Shown here piece after piece: positions 1-6,945 of a stretch of DNA of 7,014 bases (its first letter is position 1; each line of letters begins with the position of its first letter). Source of the DNA: JAVBOP01 sp031550405 (lineage in GTDB: Bacteria; Bacteroidota; Ignavibacteria; Kapaibacteriales; UBA2268); NCBI GenBank assembly GCA_031550405.1, contig JAVBOP010000105.1:1-7014 (forward strand). The letters run 5' to 3'. The position numbers were made by a program, and so were the translations under genes. The notes beneath the pieces were generated by a model. That model was not told the origin of the DNA. It worked only from the letters and a program-made list of their open reading frames with translations, and ran no database searches.

Positions 1-56
1 CAGATATACACCATCTTAAAATCTAAAACCGGCGCCATTCAAGAAAATAAAAATTT

Positions 57-114
57 GTAGGTCACAGCCGCCACCGGATTGACCACGCTGAACAGGCCAA
101 TGCTTGAGGGCTGT
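57..114. other. GC-rich patch with two consecutive hairpins
   Basis: Within an otherwise AT-rich intergenic stretch, positions 61-110 are 31/50 G+C. Two inverted repeats follow each other. The first pairs GGTCA (60-64) with TGACC (80-84), extended by GT (57-58) with AC (85-86) around a bulged A, with an inner CCG (68-70)/CGG (75-77) helix closing the loop CCAC. The second pairs ACAGGCC (92-98) with GGGCTGT (108-114) with one mismatch and a 9-base loop. No long open frame with a start covers it. It could be a structured RNA, a relic or end of a mobile element, or a dispersed repeat; the sequence alone does not decide. The rest of 1-180 holds nothing I can name. Confidence 0.35.
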
Positions 115-184
115 AATTTACGAGTGAAAGGTGGGGTAAGATTAATTATTTAATATGGATAAATTATTCAAGAAAAATGTATAT

Positions 185-214
185 AAAAAAAGAGACTGCG
201 AAAGCAGTCCCTTT
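185..214 (-). terminator. Rho-independent terminator of the secreted-protein gene
   Basis: On the minus strand the stem AAAGGGACTGC pairs with GCAGTCTCTTT around a TTTC tetraloop (six perfect inner pairs, a G-U wobble, then four more pairs) and runs into seven T residues (191 down to 185). It begins 24 bases after the TAA stop of the gene ending at 238, the right place to end that transcript. The stem read from the plus strand has a GAAA loop but lacks a T-run on its 3' side. Confidence 0.88.
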
Positions 215-237
215 GAAGTTGCCGTATCAATTAAATA

Positions 238-3177
238 TTATTTAATGATATTTAATGGTACAACCATACGATTGTCGTTTATATCAAGAGTTATATAGTA
301 ATTGCCAGTTGATATATTTGAGACATTGAAGTTGCGTTTGTGTTCTCCACCGTCAAGATAAGTGTCCATTAAAGTTGAAATTGTTTTTCCTGACAAATCT
401 ATTATATTTATCAATACCTTATTGGAAGCGCTTTTTTGAGGTATTGTAAATGTTACGCTCGCTTCGCTGTTAACTGGGTTTGGCTCCACTTTAAAATCAG
501 CATATTCGACGGACACAATGCCTCCGCCAGCTTTGACCGTTCCAGCTAAATTACAGTATACAACAGGGTTTAATGGATCATTTGTAGCAATTTCCACCCT
601 TGCAGTGTATGTGCTGTCTTTTGTAGTTTCATTCTTAGGATAGAACCATACTTCAATATCTTTGCCTTCACCTTTAGGTGTAACAGTCGTAAAATCAGCC
701 TTCTTTATTTCAAAAATGTCATTAGAGCCTTCTATCAGCTCTATATGATTAATTGTCAAATCAGCGTTTCCGCCATTATAAATATTTATGAGTTTGATGT
801 CAGCCATACCACCGTCATCTTTTGTTGCAAAAGTAATGGATTCTGGATTTATTTCAATTTCCGGCGTCTTTTCCGCAGGTGTTCCTTTTCCTACTCCAGA
901 GCAATATAAATTAGCTGGCGATTTGCTGTCATTAGAATATATTTCCAATGTTTCCTCATATGTTTTAGCTTGTTTAGGAGTAAAATCAACAACTATGGAG
1001 TCCATGCCTCCTGGCGGAATTTCACTCGGTACATGTATCAGCTCCATAACAGCATCATCGTTATACTGCCATTTGATGTCATAAAATTTTAAAGAGCCCT
1101 GATCAGCTTCACCCGCATTCTTAACATGCATTACATAACGTTTTGTATTTGGCATTTCTACGGTATCAAAATCCATTCTAATTGAATCTAAGTCAAGAAT
1201 AGGATTTAATTTTGGTTTATATCCTAACCACCAAGTAAGTATGTTATCTACTAATGCGTTGGATGAGGGCATTGAAGCTGGAGTCAAAGCGCCCAATCCA
1301 GCACCGGCAAGAAATAATTTCTGTGTTCCATTAACTGTTTTAAGCATTGCGCTATTGGATGCATTCGGTTCGTAATATCCTATCAGCTTTGTTTTTGAAG
1401 AATTTAGAATACTCCATGTATTTCTATATATATTGTTATTTAAAGAGTTGGAATAGCCGTTCATAACAAATTTCAAGGCATTACCTTCGGCATCTCTGCC
1501 CAACGAGTCTGTAACTACAGTTTCTACTTCAAATAAAGTAGTTGTTTTCGTGTCATTATCATAATTTACAGTATCCGATAATAAGTTTGCTCCATAGGCT
1601 GCAAATAAGGCAGTATATTTGCCCTTTTCGTCTGCTGAGGCTAAGCTTGAGGTCGAATACCATGCCGTTTTATCTATAAATAAAGCCAAGTGCTTGTTAC
1701 TAGTAATAGCAGATGATATGAAATCCAATTCTGATGGAGACAGGTATTTTGACATTAAATTATTATCTTCCTGCGTCCAGCTCAGGTCGTATGTTCCAGG
1801 ATTTATAAAATTTGCAACTTCAGCAATTGATAGTGTAGTTTCATTTGTATATTGTGTCAAACAGTTATACATATAGCCTGTAAATTTAGCAACTGGAATG
1901 ATGCTGTGATACAGAGGGTCAATGAGCCCAACAGTTTCTGCATGAGCTGAATAATTAGCTCCACTTGTAAACATATAGCGTTCTATAGAATTCGACTTAC
2001 TGGAGAATATCAGTATTTTAATATTTTTTTCACAAACAACAGCTGTTTTGCTGCTTATAACAGGATTTTCATCTGCTGCTACATCAACAGGAAGAACGCA
2101 TAAATCTATGCCGCCAATTTTAGGCATATTGACCGTATTGACTGTTGCCGTTACTGTTGATGTACCTGATGGTGCTATGGTAACTGTAGATTTATTTAAA
2201 GTTACCGTCCAGTCTTCTGGAATATCAGATGTTTGCTTATTGAGATACACCTCAGCCTTAACTTCTTTTGAAGTTGGGTTTGTAATTGTGAAAGTCAACA
2301 GTTGAGTAGCAGCTGGTTCAACAGATTTAAATTCATCGTTGGTATTCATAGTAACATCAAGTTTAACAGGCTTCAAGGTAGATACGTTTTTCAAATTAAC
2401 AACTCTATCGACTGCAACATCGAATGTTTTGCCAGAACCGTCTTGCAGCCATGATACTGCATACAAATGCTTGGTATTCCATTTTTTGTTTACAGGAACA
2501 GAAACCTCATGCTTGAAAGGTTTACCTGCTTGCAGCGTAACTACCAGACCATCAGGTTGCTCGCAGTAACTTCTTGGAATAAAATAAGACTCGTTATTAG
2601 CACCGTATTTGTGATAGCCTTCCACTAATACTGTATATAACCTTGCAGTTCCTCCTAATGTTGGTGCTCCTGAAACTTCGATATTATAGTTACCTTTTTC
2701 AATTTTTGATGTAACAGTCAAAGGAATTGGAGAAGCATAATCTGGATTTGCCCTAGCTTCATCACAACCCTGTTTTACTTCGGCAAGCCATGATGCTTTG
2801 CCGCTTGGAGCTCCCGACACCAAGCCGTTTGTTGAAAACCATGGATAGGTTATTGTAAATGTGCTTGGAACTTCATTTGTAAAAGCCGGTATCCAATACA
2901 AATACCTGCGCTTTACATCTGTAGGATTTTCTTTGTAAACGCTGTCAATTCCCAATATTTTATTGTTGCTTGTTAATTTAACAGCGCTGACTAATGGGAT
3001 ATTGTGCGCATCAAAATTATTCACCATCCATTGAAAGATGGAATTACGTTCAGCCGATGCACCTGCATCTGACGGATCTACTACATATTCATACAATACA
3101 CCTGTTTGCGTTTCTGAAGCATTTAGAACTACAAAAGGAGATAATATGATCAACAAAATGAAAATAAATTTATTCAT
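238..3177 (-). CDS. Large secreted multidomain protein, probable T9SS cargo with Omp28-like N-terminus
   Basis: A 979-residue exported protein. Start: ATG at 3177 is preferred over the in-frame TTG at 3231 because it follows AAAAGGTG at 5-base spacing and places a clean signal peptide at the N-terminus (MNKFIFILLIILSPFVV, probable cleavage near LNA-SE, residue 20). Residues ~22-262 look like the thioredoxin-like plus beta domain of Omp28-type proteins (VLYEY at 27-31; SWLQDGSGK near 241-249), but where those usually carry CxxC this one has DAGAS (37-41). Residues ~270-382 contain a NEW3/Ig-like beta domain (TFTITNPTSKEVKAEVYLN). Residues ~387-652 resemble the alpha/beta GATase1-like domain seen in large secreted proteins, ending VDNILTWWLG. 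Two ASH/choice-of-anchor-D-like beta repeats follow (~660-762 and ~772-882; matching PPGG..SIVVDFTP and KGEGKDIEVWFYP). Residues ~892-979 are a T9SS type A sorting domain: VEPNPVNSEASVTF, IIDLSGK, GGEH, STGNYYITL. The biological role is unknown; no catalytic residues are evident. It may be co-transcribed with the upstream antiporter gene. Confidence 0.88.
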   Translation of the reverse strand: MNKFIFILLIILSPFVVLNASETQTGVLYEYVVDPSDAGASAERNSIFQWMVNNFDAHNIPLVSAVKLTSNNKILGIDSVYKENPTDVKRRYLYWIPAFTNEVPSTFTITYPWFSTNGLVSGAPSGKASWLAEVKQGCDEARANPDYASPIPLTVTSKIEKGNYNIEVSGAPTLGGTARLYTVLVEGYHKYGANNESYFIPRSYCEQPDGLVVTLQAGKPFKHEVSVPVNKKWNTKHLYAVSWLQDGSGKTFDVAVDRVVNLKNVSTLKPVKLDVTMNTNDEFKSVEPAATQLLTFTITNPTSKEVKAEVYLNKQTSDIPEDWTVTLNKSTVTIAPSGTSTVTATVNTVNMPKIGGIDLCVLPVDVAADENPVISSKTAVVCEKNIKILIFSSKSNSIERYMFTSGANYSAHAETVGLIDPLYHSIIPVAKFTGYMYNCLTQYTNETTLSIAEVANFINPGTYDLSWTQEDNNLMSKYLSPSELDFISSAITSNKHLALFIDKTAWYSTSSLASADEKGKYTALFAAYGANLLSDTVNYDNDTKTTTLFEVETVVTDSLGRDAEGNALKFVMNGYSNSLNNNIYRNTWSILNSSKTKLIGYYEPNASNSAMLKTVNGTQKLFLAGAGLGALTPASMPSSNALVDNILTWWLGYKPKLNPILDLDSIRMDFDTVEMPNTKRYVMHVKNAGEADQGSLKFYDIKWQYNDDAVMELIHVPSEIPPGGMDSIVVDFTPKQAKTYEETLEIYSNDSKSPANLYCSGVGKGTPAEKTPEIEINPESITFATKDDGGMADIKLINIYNGGNADLTINHIELIEGSNDIFEIKKADFTTVTPKGEGKDIEVWFYPKNETTKDSTYTARVEIATNDPLNPVVYCNLAGTVKAGGGIVSVEYADFKVEPNPVNSEASVTFTIPQKSASNKVLINIIDLSGKTISTLMDTYLDGGEHKRNFNVSNISTGNYYITLDINDNRMVVPLNIIK

Positions 3178-3182
3178 TCTTA

Positions 3183-3190
3183 CACCTTTT
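3183..3190 (-). promoter_or_regulatory. Ribosome binding site that fixes the start of the secreted protein
   Basis: The minus strand reads AAAAGGTG, then TAAGA, then ATG at 3177. This is the clearest Shine-Dalgarno-like match in the window. It argues that translation begins at 3177, at the signal peptide, rather than at the TTG 54 bases upstream. Confidence 0.6.
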
Positions 3191-3246
3191 AAAATATATT
3201 TAACAAAATAATTTGACAAATAATGTTCCAAATTAATAATAATATT

Positions 3247-4554
3247 CTATATAAACAACAAATGATTTAATATCAATACTGGCAAAAGTATTATTAAAGA
3301 AAATTTAATAATATATTTAAAAAATTGCGGCATATTAATGCCATTTTGTTCCGCAATGGATTTGACCATAAAATTGGGACCATTGCCGATGTATGTCATT
3401 GCGCCAAAAAATACGGCTCCCAAACATATCGCCTCCATAAATAATGCCGGTATTCCTGCAACTATTTCTGTGGTTGGAGTTATCAGCGCAGGATTTATTG
3501 CAAAATATCCTTTGGCTAATGAATAAAAAGTCAATGCTGTTGGAGTATTATCCAGAAAAGAACTTAATGCACCCGTGATGTAATAATATGAAGTTGTTGA
3601 TGTAAGCGGAATTTGGCTTGCATTATTCTGCAAAAATTCCAGCACAGGTATCATTGTCAAAAAAATTCCAAAAAATAAATATGCAACTTCTTGAATAGGA
3701 TGCCAGTTAAATGAATTTTCTTCTCTGAATTTTTTTTTAGTAGTCAATAACGACAATACTGCCGCACTAACAATAATGGCATCGCGTATGAATCCAAACG
3801 CAGGATTTTCCTGCATGAAAGGCAAGTAATTTGGATTGACAAAGGCAACAGCGCAAACAATCATCAATAGCCACACAAAATTTATTTTGCCATGAATCAC
3901 CATCGGTACGTATTCCTCCCTGTCTCTGCTTTTAGTTTCTTCCGTTTCTTTTTTCCAGCAACGGCTATCCCATATATAAAATATGATTAGAAGCATTCCG
4001 TTGACAAAAATCCACGACTTGAACAATGAGAAAAACCAAAAGAAATCCACGCCTCGAAGGTACATCATAAACAGCGGAGGATCGCCAAGCGGAGTAAGCA
4101 AACCACCACAATTTGCCACAATTGCAATAAAAAACAGCATAATATGAGCTTTATACTGCCTTGCTTTATTTGTATGCAAAATAAGTCTGATAAGCAACAT
4201 AGCCGCTCCAGTCGTACCGATAAAAGGCGCAAGTATTCCGCCAATCGCAAGAATTATTGTATTGTTTCTGGGAGTAGCCTCGAAATCAGCATCTATAAAA
4301 ATGCCGCCAGTTGTTACAAACAGTCCGCCTAACAAAATCACAAATGGCAGATAATCAAACAACATGGAATGTTCCAACAATCCGATGTGATTATTCGCTA
4401 TCAGCCAAATAGCTGTTGGCAAGCCCAAAATCAGCGAAATTATTAATTTATTTTTATTTTTGTCCCAAAAATTAGCTGCAAACATTGGCAAAACAGCAAT
4501 GGATGCCAACATTAAAACAAAGGGAACTGTTGCATATACAGGAATACTTTCCAT
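3247..4554 (-). CDS. NhaD/CitMHS-type (ion transporter superfamily) membrane antiporter
   Basis: A 435-residue polytopic inner-membrane protein with roughly 10-12 hydrophobic segments and one charged cytoplasmic-type loop at about 200-215 (KKETEETKSRDREE). Superfamily motifs visible in order: GTTGAAMLLIR (113-123), NCGGLLTPLGDPP (148-160), SSFLDNTPTAL (331-341) and GNGPNFMVKSIAE (390-402). The first three correspond to the duplicated re-entrant-loop motifs of NhaD Na+/H+ antiporters (typically TG.., GG..TP.GDP and ..LDN.P), and the fourth is typical of the 'putative citrate transport' subfamily (CitMHS_2-like). Length is normal for the family and nothing is missing. The substrate is undecided: Na+/H+ exchange is the likelier role, carboxylate transport is the alternative. 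Start at ATG 4554, with a weak GGATAG six bases upstream. The next gene begins 69 bases after its TAG stop with no terminator between. Confidence 0.88.
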   Translation of the reverse strand: MESIPVYATVPFVLMLASIAVLPMFAANFWDKNKNKLIISLILGLPTAIWLIANNHIGLLEHSMLFDYLPFVILLGGLFVTTGGIFIDADFEATPRNNTIILAIGGILAPFIGTTGAAMLLIRLILHTNKARQYKAHIMLFFIAIVANCGGLLTPLGDPPLFMMYLRGVDFFWFFSLFKSWIFVNGMLLIIFYIWDSRCWKKETEETKSRDREEYVPMVIHGKINFVWLLMIVCAVAFVNPNYLPFMQENPAFGFIRDAIIVSAAVLSLLTTKKKFREENSFNWHPIQEVAYLFFGIFLTMIPVLEFLQNNASQIPLTSTTSYYYITGALSSFLDNTPTALTFYSLAKGYFAINPALITPTTEIVAGIPALFMEAICLGAVFFGAMTYIGNGPNFMVKSIAEQNGINMPQFFKYIIKFSLIILLPVLILNHLLFI

Positions 4555-4712
4555 ATCACACTATCCAAATATTTTTAAAAATCATAATTATTCAAAATCA
4601 AAAAATACAAGCAATACAAGACGTTATTTGCGGCATAATATTTCAAAAACTAATTAAAAAATATTTTACACCAGCCGAAAAAACAACATGCTTTTGTTTT
4701 TATACCCTTTTT

Positions 4713-4727
4713 TATAACAAAGTTATA
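4713..4727. promoter_or_regulatory. Operator-like palindrome upstream of the antiporter gene
   Basis: TATAAC-AAA-GTTATA is a perfect 6-bp inverted repeat with a 3-base centre, about 160 bases upstream of the antiporter start and about 70 bases past the VOC terminator hairpin. Its position could suit a regulator site for the antiporter unit. AT-rich DNA yields such palindromes by chance, and I found no convincing promoter hexamers or Bacteroidota-type TTTG/TAnnTTTG pair around it. Confidence 0.25.
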
Positions 4728-4799
4728 CTAATGTAAGGAGACAAGCCCCATTGCCATACTTTGGACATAAAAATGGTATTAAACAGTAGCAAACGCTAT

Positions 4800-4840
4800 A
4801 AAAAAAAACACTTTGCTGCTTGTATTAGAGCGGCAAAGTG
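4800..4840 (-). terminator. Rho-independent terminator of the VOC gene
   Basis: On the minus strand CACTTTGC (4840-4833) and GCT (4831-4829) pair with AGC (4820-4818) and GCAAAGTG (4816-4809), with one internal C/A mismatch and an 8-base loop, then a run of nine T residues (4808-4800). The hairpin starts 19 bases after the TAA stop of the VOC gene. It separates that gene from the antiporter unit, so the two are distinct transcripts. Confidence 0.87.
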
Positions 4841-4859
4841 CTGTATATTAAAATATAAT

Positions 4860-5252
4860 TTATTTTATGGAGTGCAAGGAAAGGCAATTGCCTTCAGTAT
4901 CCATAATCACGGCGAAATATCCAATTTCTTCGCTGATTAAAGTTTTTGGCATAACGACTCGTCCGCCATTTGCCTCAACTCGAGCTAATTCGTTACTTAA
5001 ATCGCCTGTTCTGCTGGTAAAATAAATTCTGACGCCATCAGTCGAAGGCTTATAAAATTCTGGCGCACAGCACAATGCACCACTCGCTCCCATGCCGTTA
5101 TTCATAGGGAAAAGCGCCATCTCTATATTACCCATGACAGGGGCTTTTGACAGCTTTATTCCAAGCACAGCTTCATAAAACGCGATAGCTCTGTCCATGT
5201 TTAGAACAGGAATTTCAAACCATCCGACATCGTTAAATTCTTTTGTTTCCAT
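4860..5252 (-). CDS. VOC family protein (glyoxalase/bleomycin-resistance fold)
   Basis: A 130-residue cytoplasmic protein made of the two beta-alpha-beta-beta-beta halves of the vicinal oxygen chelate fold, close to the usual 120-130. The first half opens with VGWFEIPVLNMDRAIAFYEA (9-28), a signature of the small 'lactoylglutathione lyase and related' group; the second has GVRIYFTS (73-80), LSNELARVEANGGRVVMPKT (85-104) and FAVIMDTEGNCLSLHS (113-128). E13 and E120 lie at positions where VOC enzymes often hold metal ligands, but the full ligand set cannot be fixed from sequence alone, so the reaction is unassigned; true glyoxalase I is not implied. ATG at 5252 is chosen over an in-frame GTG at 5297, because the extra 15 residues (hydrophobic, FFLILITY) precede the conserved start of the family. 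No good Shine-Dalgarno sequence is visible. It is divergent from nuoF and has its own terminator. Confidence 0.9.
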   Translation of the reverse strand: METKEFNDVGWFEIPVLNMDRAIAFYEAVLGIKLSKAPVMGNIEMALFPMNNGMGASGALCCAPEFYKPSTDGVRIYFTSRTGDLSNELARVEANGGRVVMPKTLISEEIGYFAVIMDTEGNCLSLHSIK

Positions 5253-5460
5253 AAGGTTATATGTGATTAATATTAAAAAAAATGCGATATAATCCACATC
5301 ACATTACATTCAGTACAAATATACAAAATATTGTTCTGAAATTTGATATGAATTAAATTTTTCCTAATCCGCGCAGCAGTACAAACCGTAAGATTTTTCT
5401 TTTGGCTGTTAGCTCGAATATTAGTAATTTAGCAGGCAAAATTGAATTATCCCAAATGCA
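5253..5460. promoter_or_regulatory. Divergent intergenic region between the VOC gene and nuoF
   Basis: These 208 AT-rich bases separate two genes transcribed away from each other, so at least one promoter for each should lie here. I could not pick out a convincing promoter pair on either strand. There is no Shine-Dalgarno sequence just before nuoF; AGCAGG at 5431-5436 is too far from its ATG. No nuoE-like coding sequence is visible: in the nuoF frame there is a stop at 5443-5445. Confidence 0.4.
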
Positions 5461-6798
5461 ATGAATATGGAAAACAATACACCCAAATTGATACTGCGAG
5501 ACATTCCCAATCTGCATAACATTGATACTTATATGGAACATGGAGGATATGCACAGGCACAAAGGGCGCTGAATATGACCCCTGATGAAATCATAAATAC
5601 TGTTAAGGCTTCCGGACTGAAGGGTCGCGGCGGCGCGGGTTTCCCGACAGGCGTCAAATGGTCGTTTATGCCAAAGGTTGCTAAGTCTCCGCATTATCTA
5701 TGCGTTAACGGTGATGAAAGCGAGCCGGGCTCTTTTAAAGATCGGCAGATTTTAGAACAAAATCCCCACCAGTTGATAGAAGGCATACTGATTACAGCCA
5801 AAGCCATGAGCATCACAGCTACGTATATCTACATACGCGGCGAATACCACAAATGGGTGAATTGCATGCAAACGGCACTGGCGGAGGCATACGCTACGGG
5901 GTATGTGGGCAGCGGCATGAAGGAAAAATTCGGAACTGATTTCACAACCGATATATACGTGCACAAAGGCGCTGGAGCATATATTTGCGGCGAGGAAACA
6001 TCGCTCATGAATTCCATTGAGGGCATAAGGGCATATCCGCGCAACAAGCCGCCATTCCCTGCCGGACACGGGCTTTGGGGCATGCCAACGACTATCAACA
6101 ACGTGGAAACTATAACCACAGTTCCTGCAATATTCCGCATAGGTGCTGGCGAGTTTGCGAAAATAGGCTCGCCTTCTCAAGCAGGCACGTTGCTATTCGG
6201 CGTCAGCGGGCATATAAACAAGCCCGGAGTGTATGAATTGCCAACGGGTACGCTATTGACCGACATTATATATGATATTTGCGGAGGAGTGCCTAATGGC
6301 AAGAAAATTAAGGCTATTATACCCGGCGGCGTATCTATGGTGCCTTTGCGTGGCGATGAGATAGACGGCTTGAAAATGGATGCCGATTCTTTGCGCCAGA
6401 TAGGCTCGGGCATTGGTACTGGCGGAATTATCGTTATGGATGAAGACACGGATTTGGTGAAGGTATTGCTGCGTATTTCTCACTTCTTTCACCACGAATC
6501 CTGCGGACAGTGTACTCCTTGCCGCGAGGGCAATGGGTGGATGGAAAAGGTGTTGAAGCGCCTAATCAAGGGCGATGCCACAAGCAAAGACATAGACCTG
6601 CTGTATGATGTTGCGGCAAATATCGAAGGCAACACGGTATGCGCACTGGGTGATGCCTGTGCCTGGCCCGTCAAGGGATTTATCTCTAAATTTCGTGCCG
6701 AATTCGAGAAACTGGTGCAGCCTTCCCGCACGTTTATAGCGCCGAATATAGTGCATGGCCGCCGCCTGACCGCCGAATATTTATTACCCAACAGCTAG
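5461..6798 (+). CDS. nuoF: NADH-quinone oxidoreductase subunit F (complex I NADH-binding flavoprotein)
   Basis: NuoF oxidises NADH with FMN and passes electrons through its own 4Fe-4S centre (N3) into complex I, at the cytoplasmic tip of the peripheral arm. The 445 residues match the usual 420-450 and look intact. Visible signatures: GRGGAGFPTGVKW (55-67) and VNGDESEPGSFKDR (82-95) for NADH/FMN binding, GAGAYICGEETSLMNSIEG (170-188) for FMN, and the N3 ligands Cys348, Cys351 and Cys354 in ESCGQCTPC plus Cys394 in NTVCALGDAC, with the expected ~40-residue gap. A SLBB-like stretch lies around 243-330. ATG at 5461 is used; ATG at 5467 is possible and would remove two residues. The related HoxF/FdhB-type subunits of NAD-dependent hydrogenases and formate dehydrogenases share these motifs but usually carry extra domains, so NuoF is favoured. 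G+C is visibly higher than in the neighbouring genes. nuoE and nuoG are not adjacent. Confidence 0.95.
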   Translation: MNMENNTPKLILRDIPNLHNIDTYMEHGGYAQAQRALNMTPDEIINTVKASGLKGRGGAGFPTGVKWSFMPKVAKSPHYLCVNGDESEPGSFKDRQILEQNPHQLIEGILITAKAMSITATYIYIRGEYHKWVNCMQTALAEAYATGYVGSGMKEKFGTDFTTDIYVHKGAGAYICGEETSLMNSIEGIRAYPRNKPPFPAGHGLWGMPTTINNVETITTVPAIFRIGAGEFAKIGSPSQAGTLLFGVSGHINKPGVYELPTGTLLTDIIYDICGGVPNGKKIKAIIPGGVSMVPLRGDEIDGLKMDADSLRQIGSGIGTGGIIVMDEDTDLVKVLLRISHFFHHESCGQCTPCREGNGWMEKVLKRLIKGDATSKDIDLLYDVAANIEGNTVCALGDACAWPVKGFISKFRAEFEKLVQPSRTFIAPNIVHGRRLTAEYLLPNS

Positions 6799-6810
6799 CA
6801 AGATACGTTA

Positions 6811-6835
6811 ATTAATCCTACGGATTAATGTTTTT
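6811..6835 (+). terminator. Probable Rho-independent terminator of nuoF
   Basis: ATTAATCC (6811-6818) pairs perfectly with GGATTAAT (6822-6829) around a TAC loop, followed by G and five T residues (6831-6835). It begins 12 bases after the TAG stop of nuoF. The stem is mostly A-T and the T-run short, so strength may be modest; on the minus strand there is no T-run, so it is one-directional. It implies that nuoF is not followed by other genes in the same transcript. Confidence 0.6.
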
Positions 6836-6872
6836 GGGTAGCATATTAAACTGAAAGTTGATAGCTGTTGGT

Positions 6873-6905
6873 AAAAAGAGCCCCGCTATGTTGCTAATAA
6901 TGGGG
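6873..6905 (-). terminator. Weak terminator candidate for the gene entering from the right
   Basis: On the minus strand CCCC (6905-6902) can pair with GGGG (6884-6881) across a 17-base loop, followed by CTC and TTTTT (6877-6873). It lies about 40 bases after the stop of the partial gene at 6946. Only four strong pairs and a large loop support it. Confidence 0.3.
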
Positions 6906-6945
6906 ATTGATGGCTGTATGGAGGCTATCCATGTAATATATTATA

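Noticed and set aside
1..38. Minus-strand ATG at 38 (MAPVLDFKMVY...) open to the left edge
   Set aside because: Twelve codons without a ribosome binding site or recognisable family; too short to support a gene.
1..60. Plus-strand open frame entering from the left edge and ending at TAG (58-60)
   Set aside because: Only 19 codons, with no recognisable motif and a low-complexity Lys/Asn-rich end; other frames are equally plausible by chance.
42..149. Minus-strand start-less open frame of about 35 codons through the GC-rich patch (contains SVVNPVAAVTYKF)
   Set aside because: No plausible start codon near its beginning, bounded by stops, and the base composition is better explained by the paired hairpins. 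It could be a relic but I cannot name a family.
788..2569. Several plus-strand open frames of 76-98 codons inside the secreted-protein gene
   Set aside because: They lie antisense to a clearly coding gene and lack family motifs, so they are shadows of it.
4460..4736. Two overlapping plus-strand open frames of 65 and 83 codons spanning the antiporter start and the gap beyond
   Set aside because: Both begin antisense inside the antiporter gene, have Lys/Ile/Asn-rich composition typical of AT-rich noncoding DNA, and show no motif.
4711..4766. Minus-strand 18-codon frame starting MSKVWQWG in the gap before the antiporter
   Set aside because: No ribosome binding site, no similarity I recognise, and too short to separate from chance.
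5253..5297. N-terminal extension of the VOC protein from GTG at 5297
   Set aside because: It would add 15 mainly hydrophobic residues before the conserved family start; ATG at 5252 gives the normal length.
5353..5694. Minus-strand 113-codon frame overlapping the start of nuoF
   Set aside because: Antisense to the conserved NuoF N-terminus and without a recognisable domain; a shadow frame.
5829..6791. Several minus-strand frames of 64-142 codons within nuoF
   Set aside because: They are antisense to highly conserved NuoF motifs and have no domains of their own.
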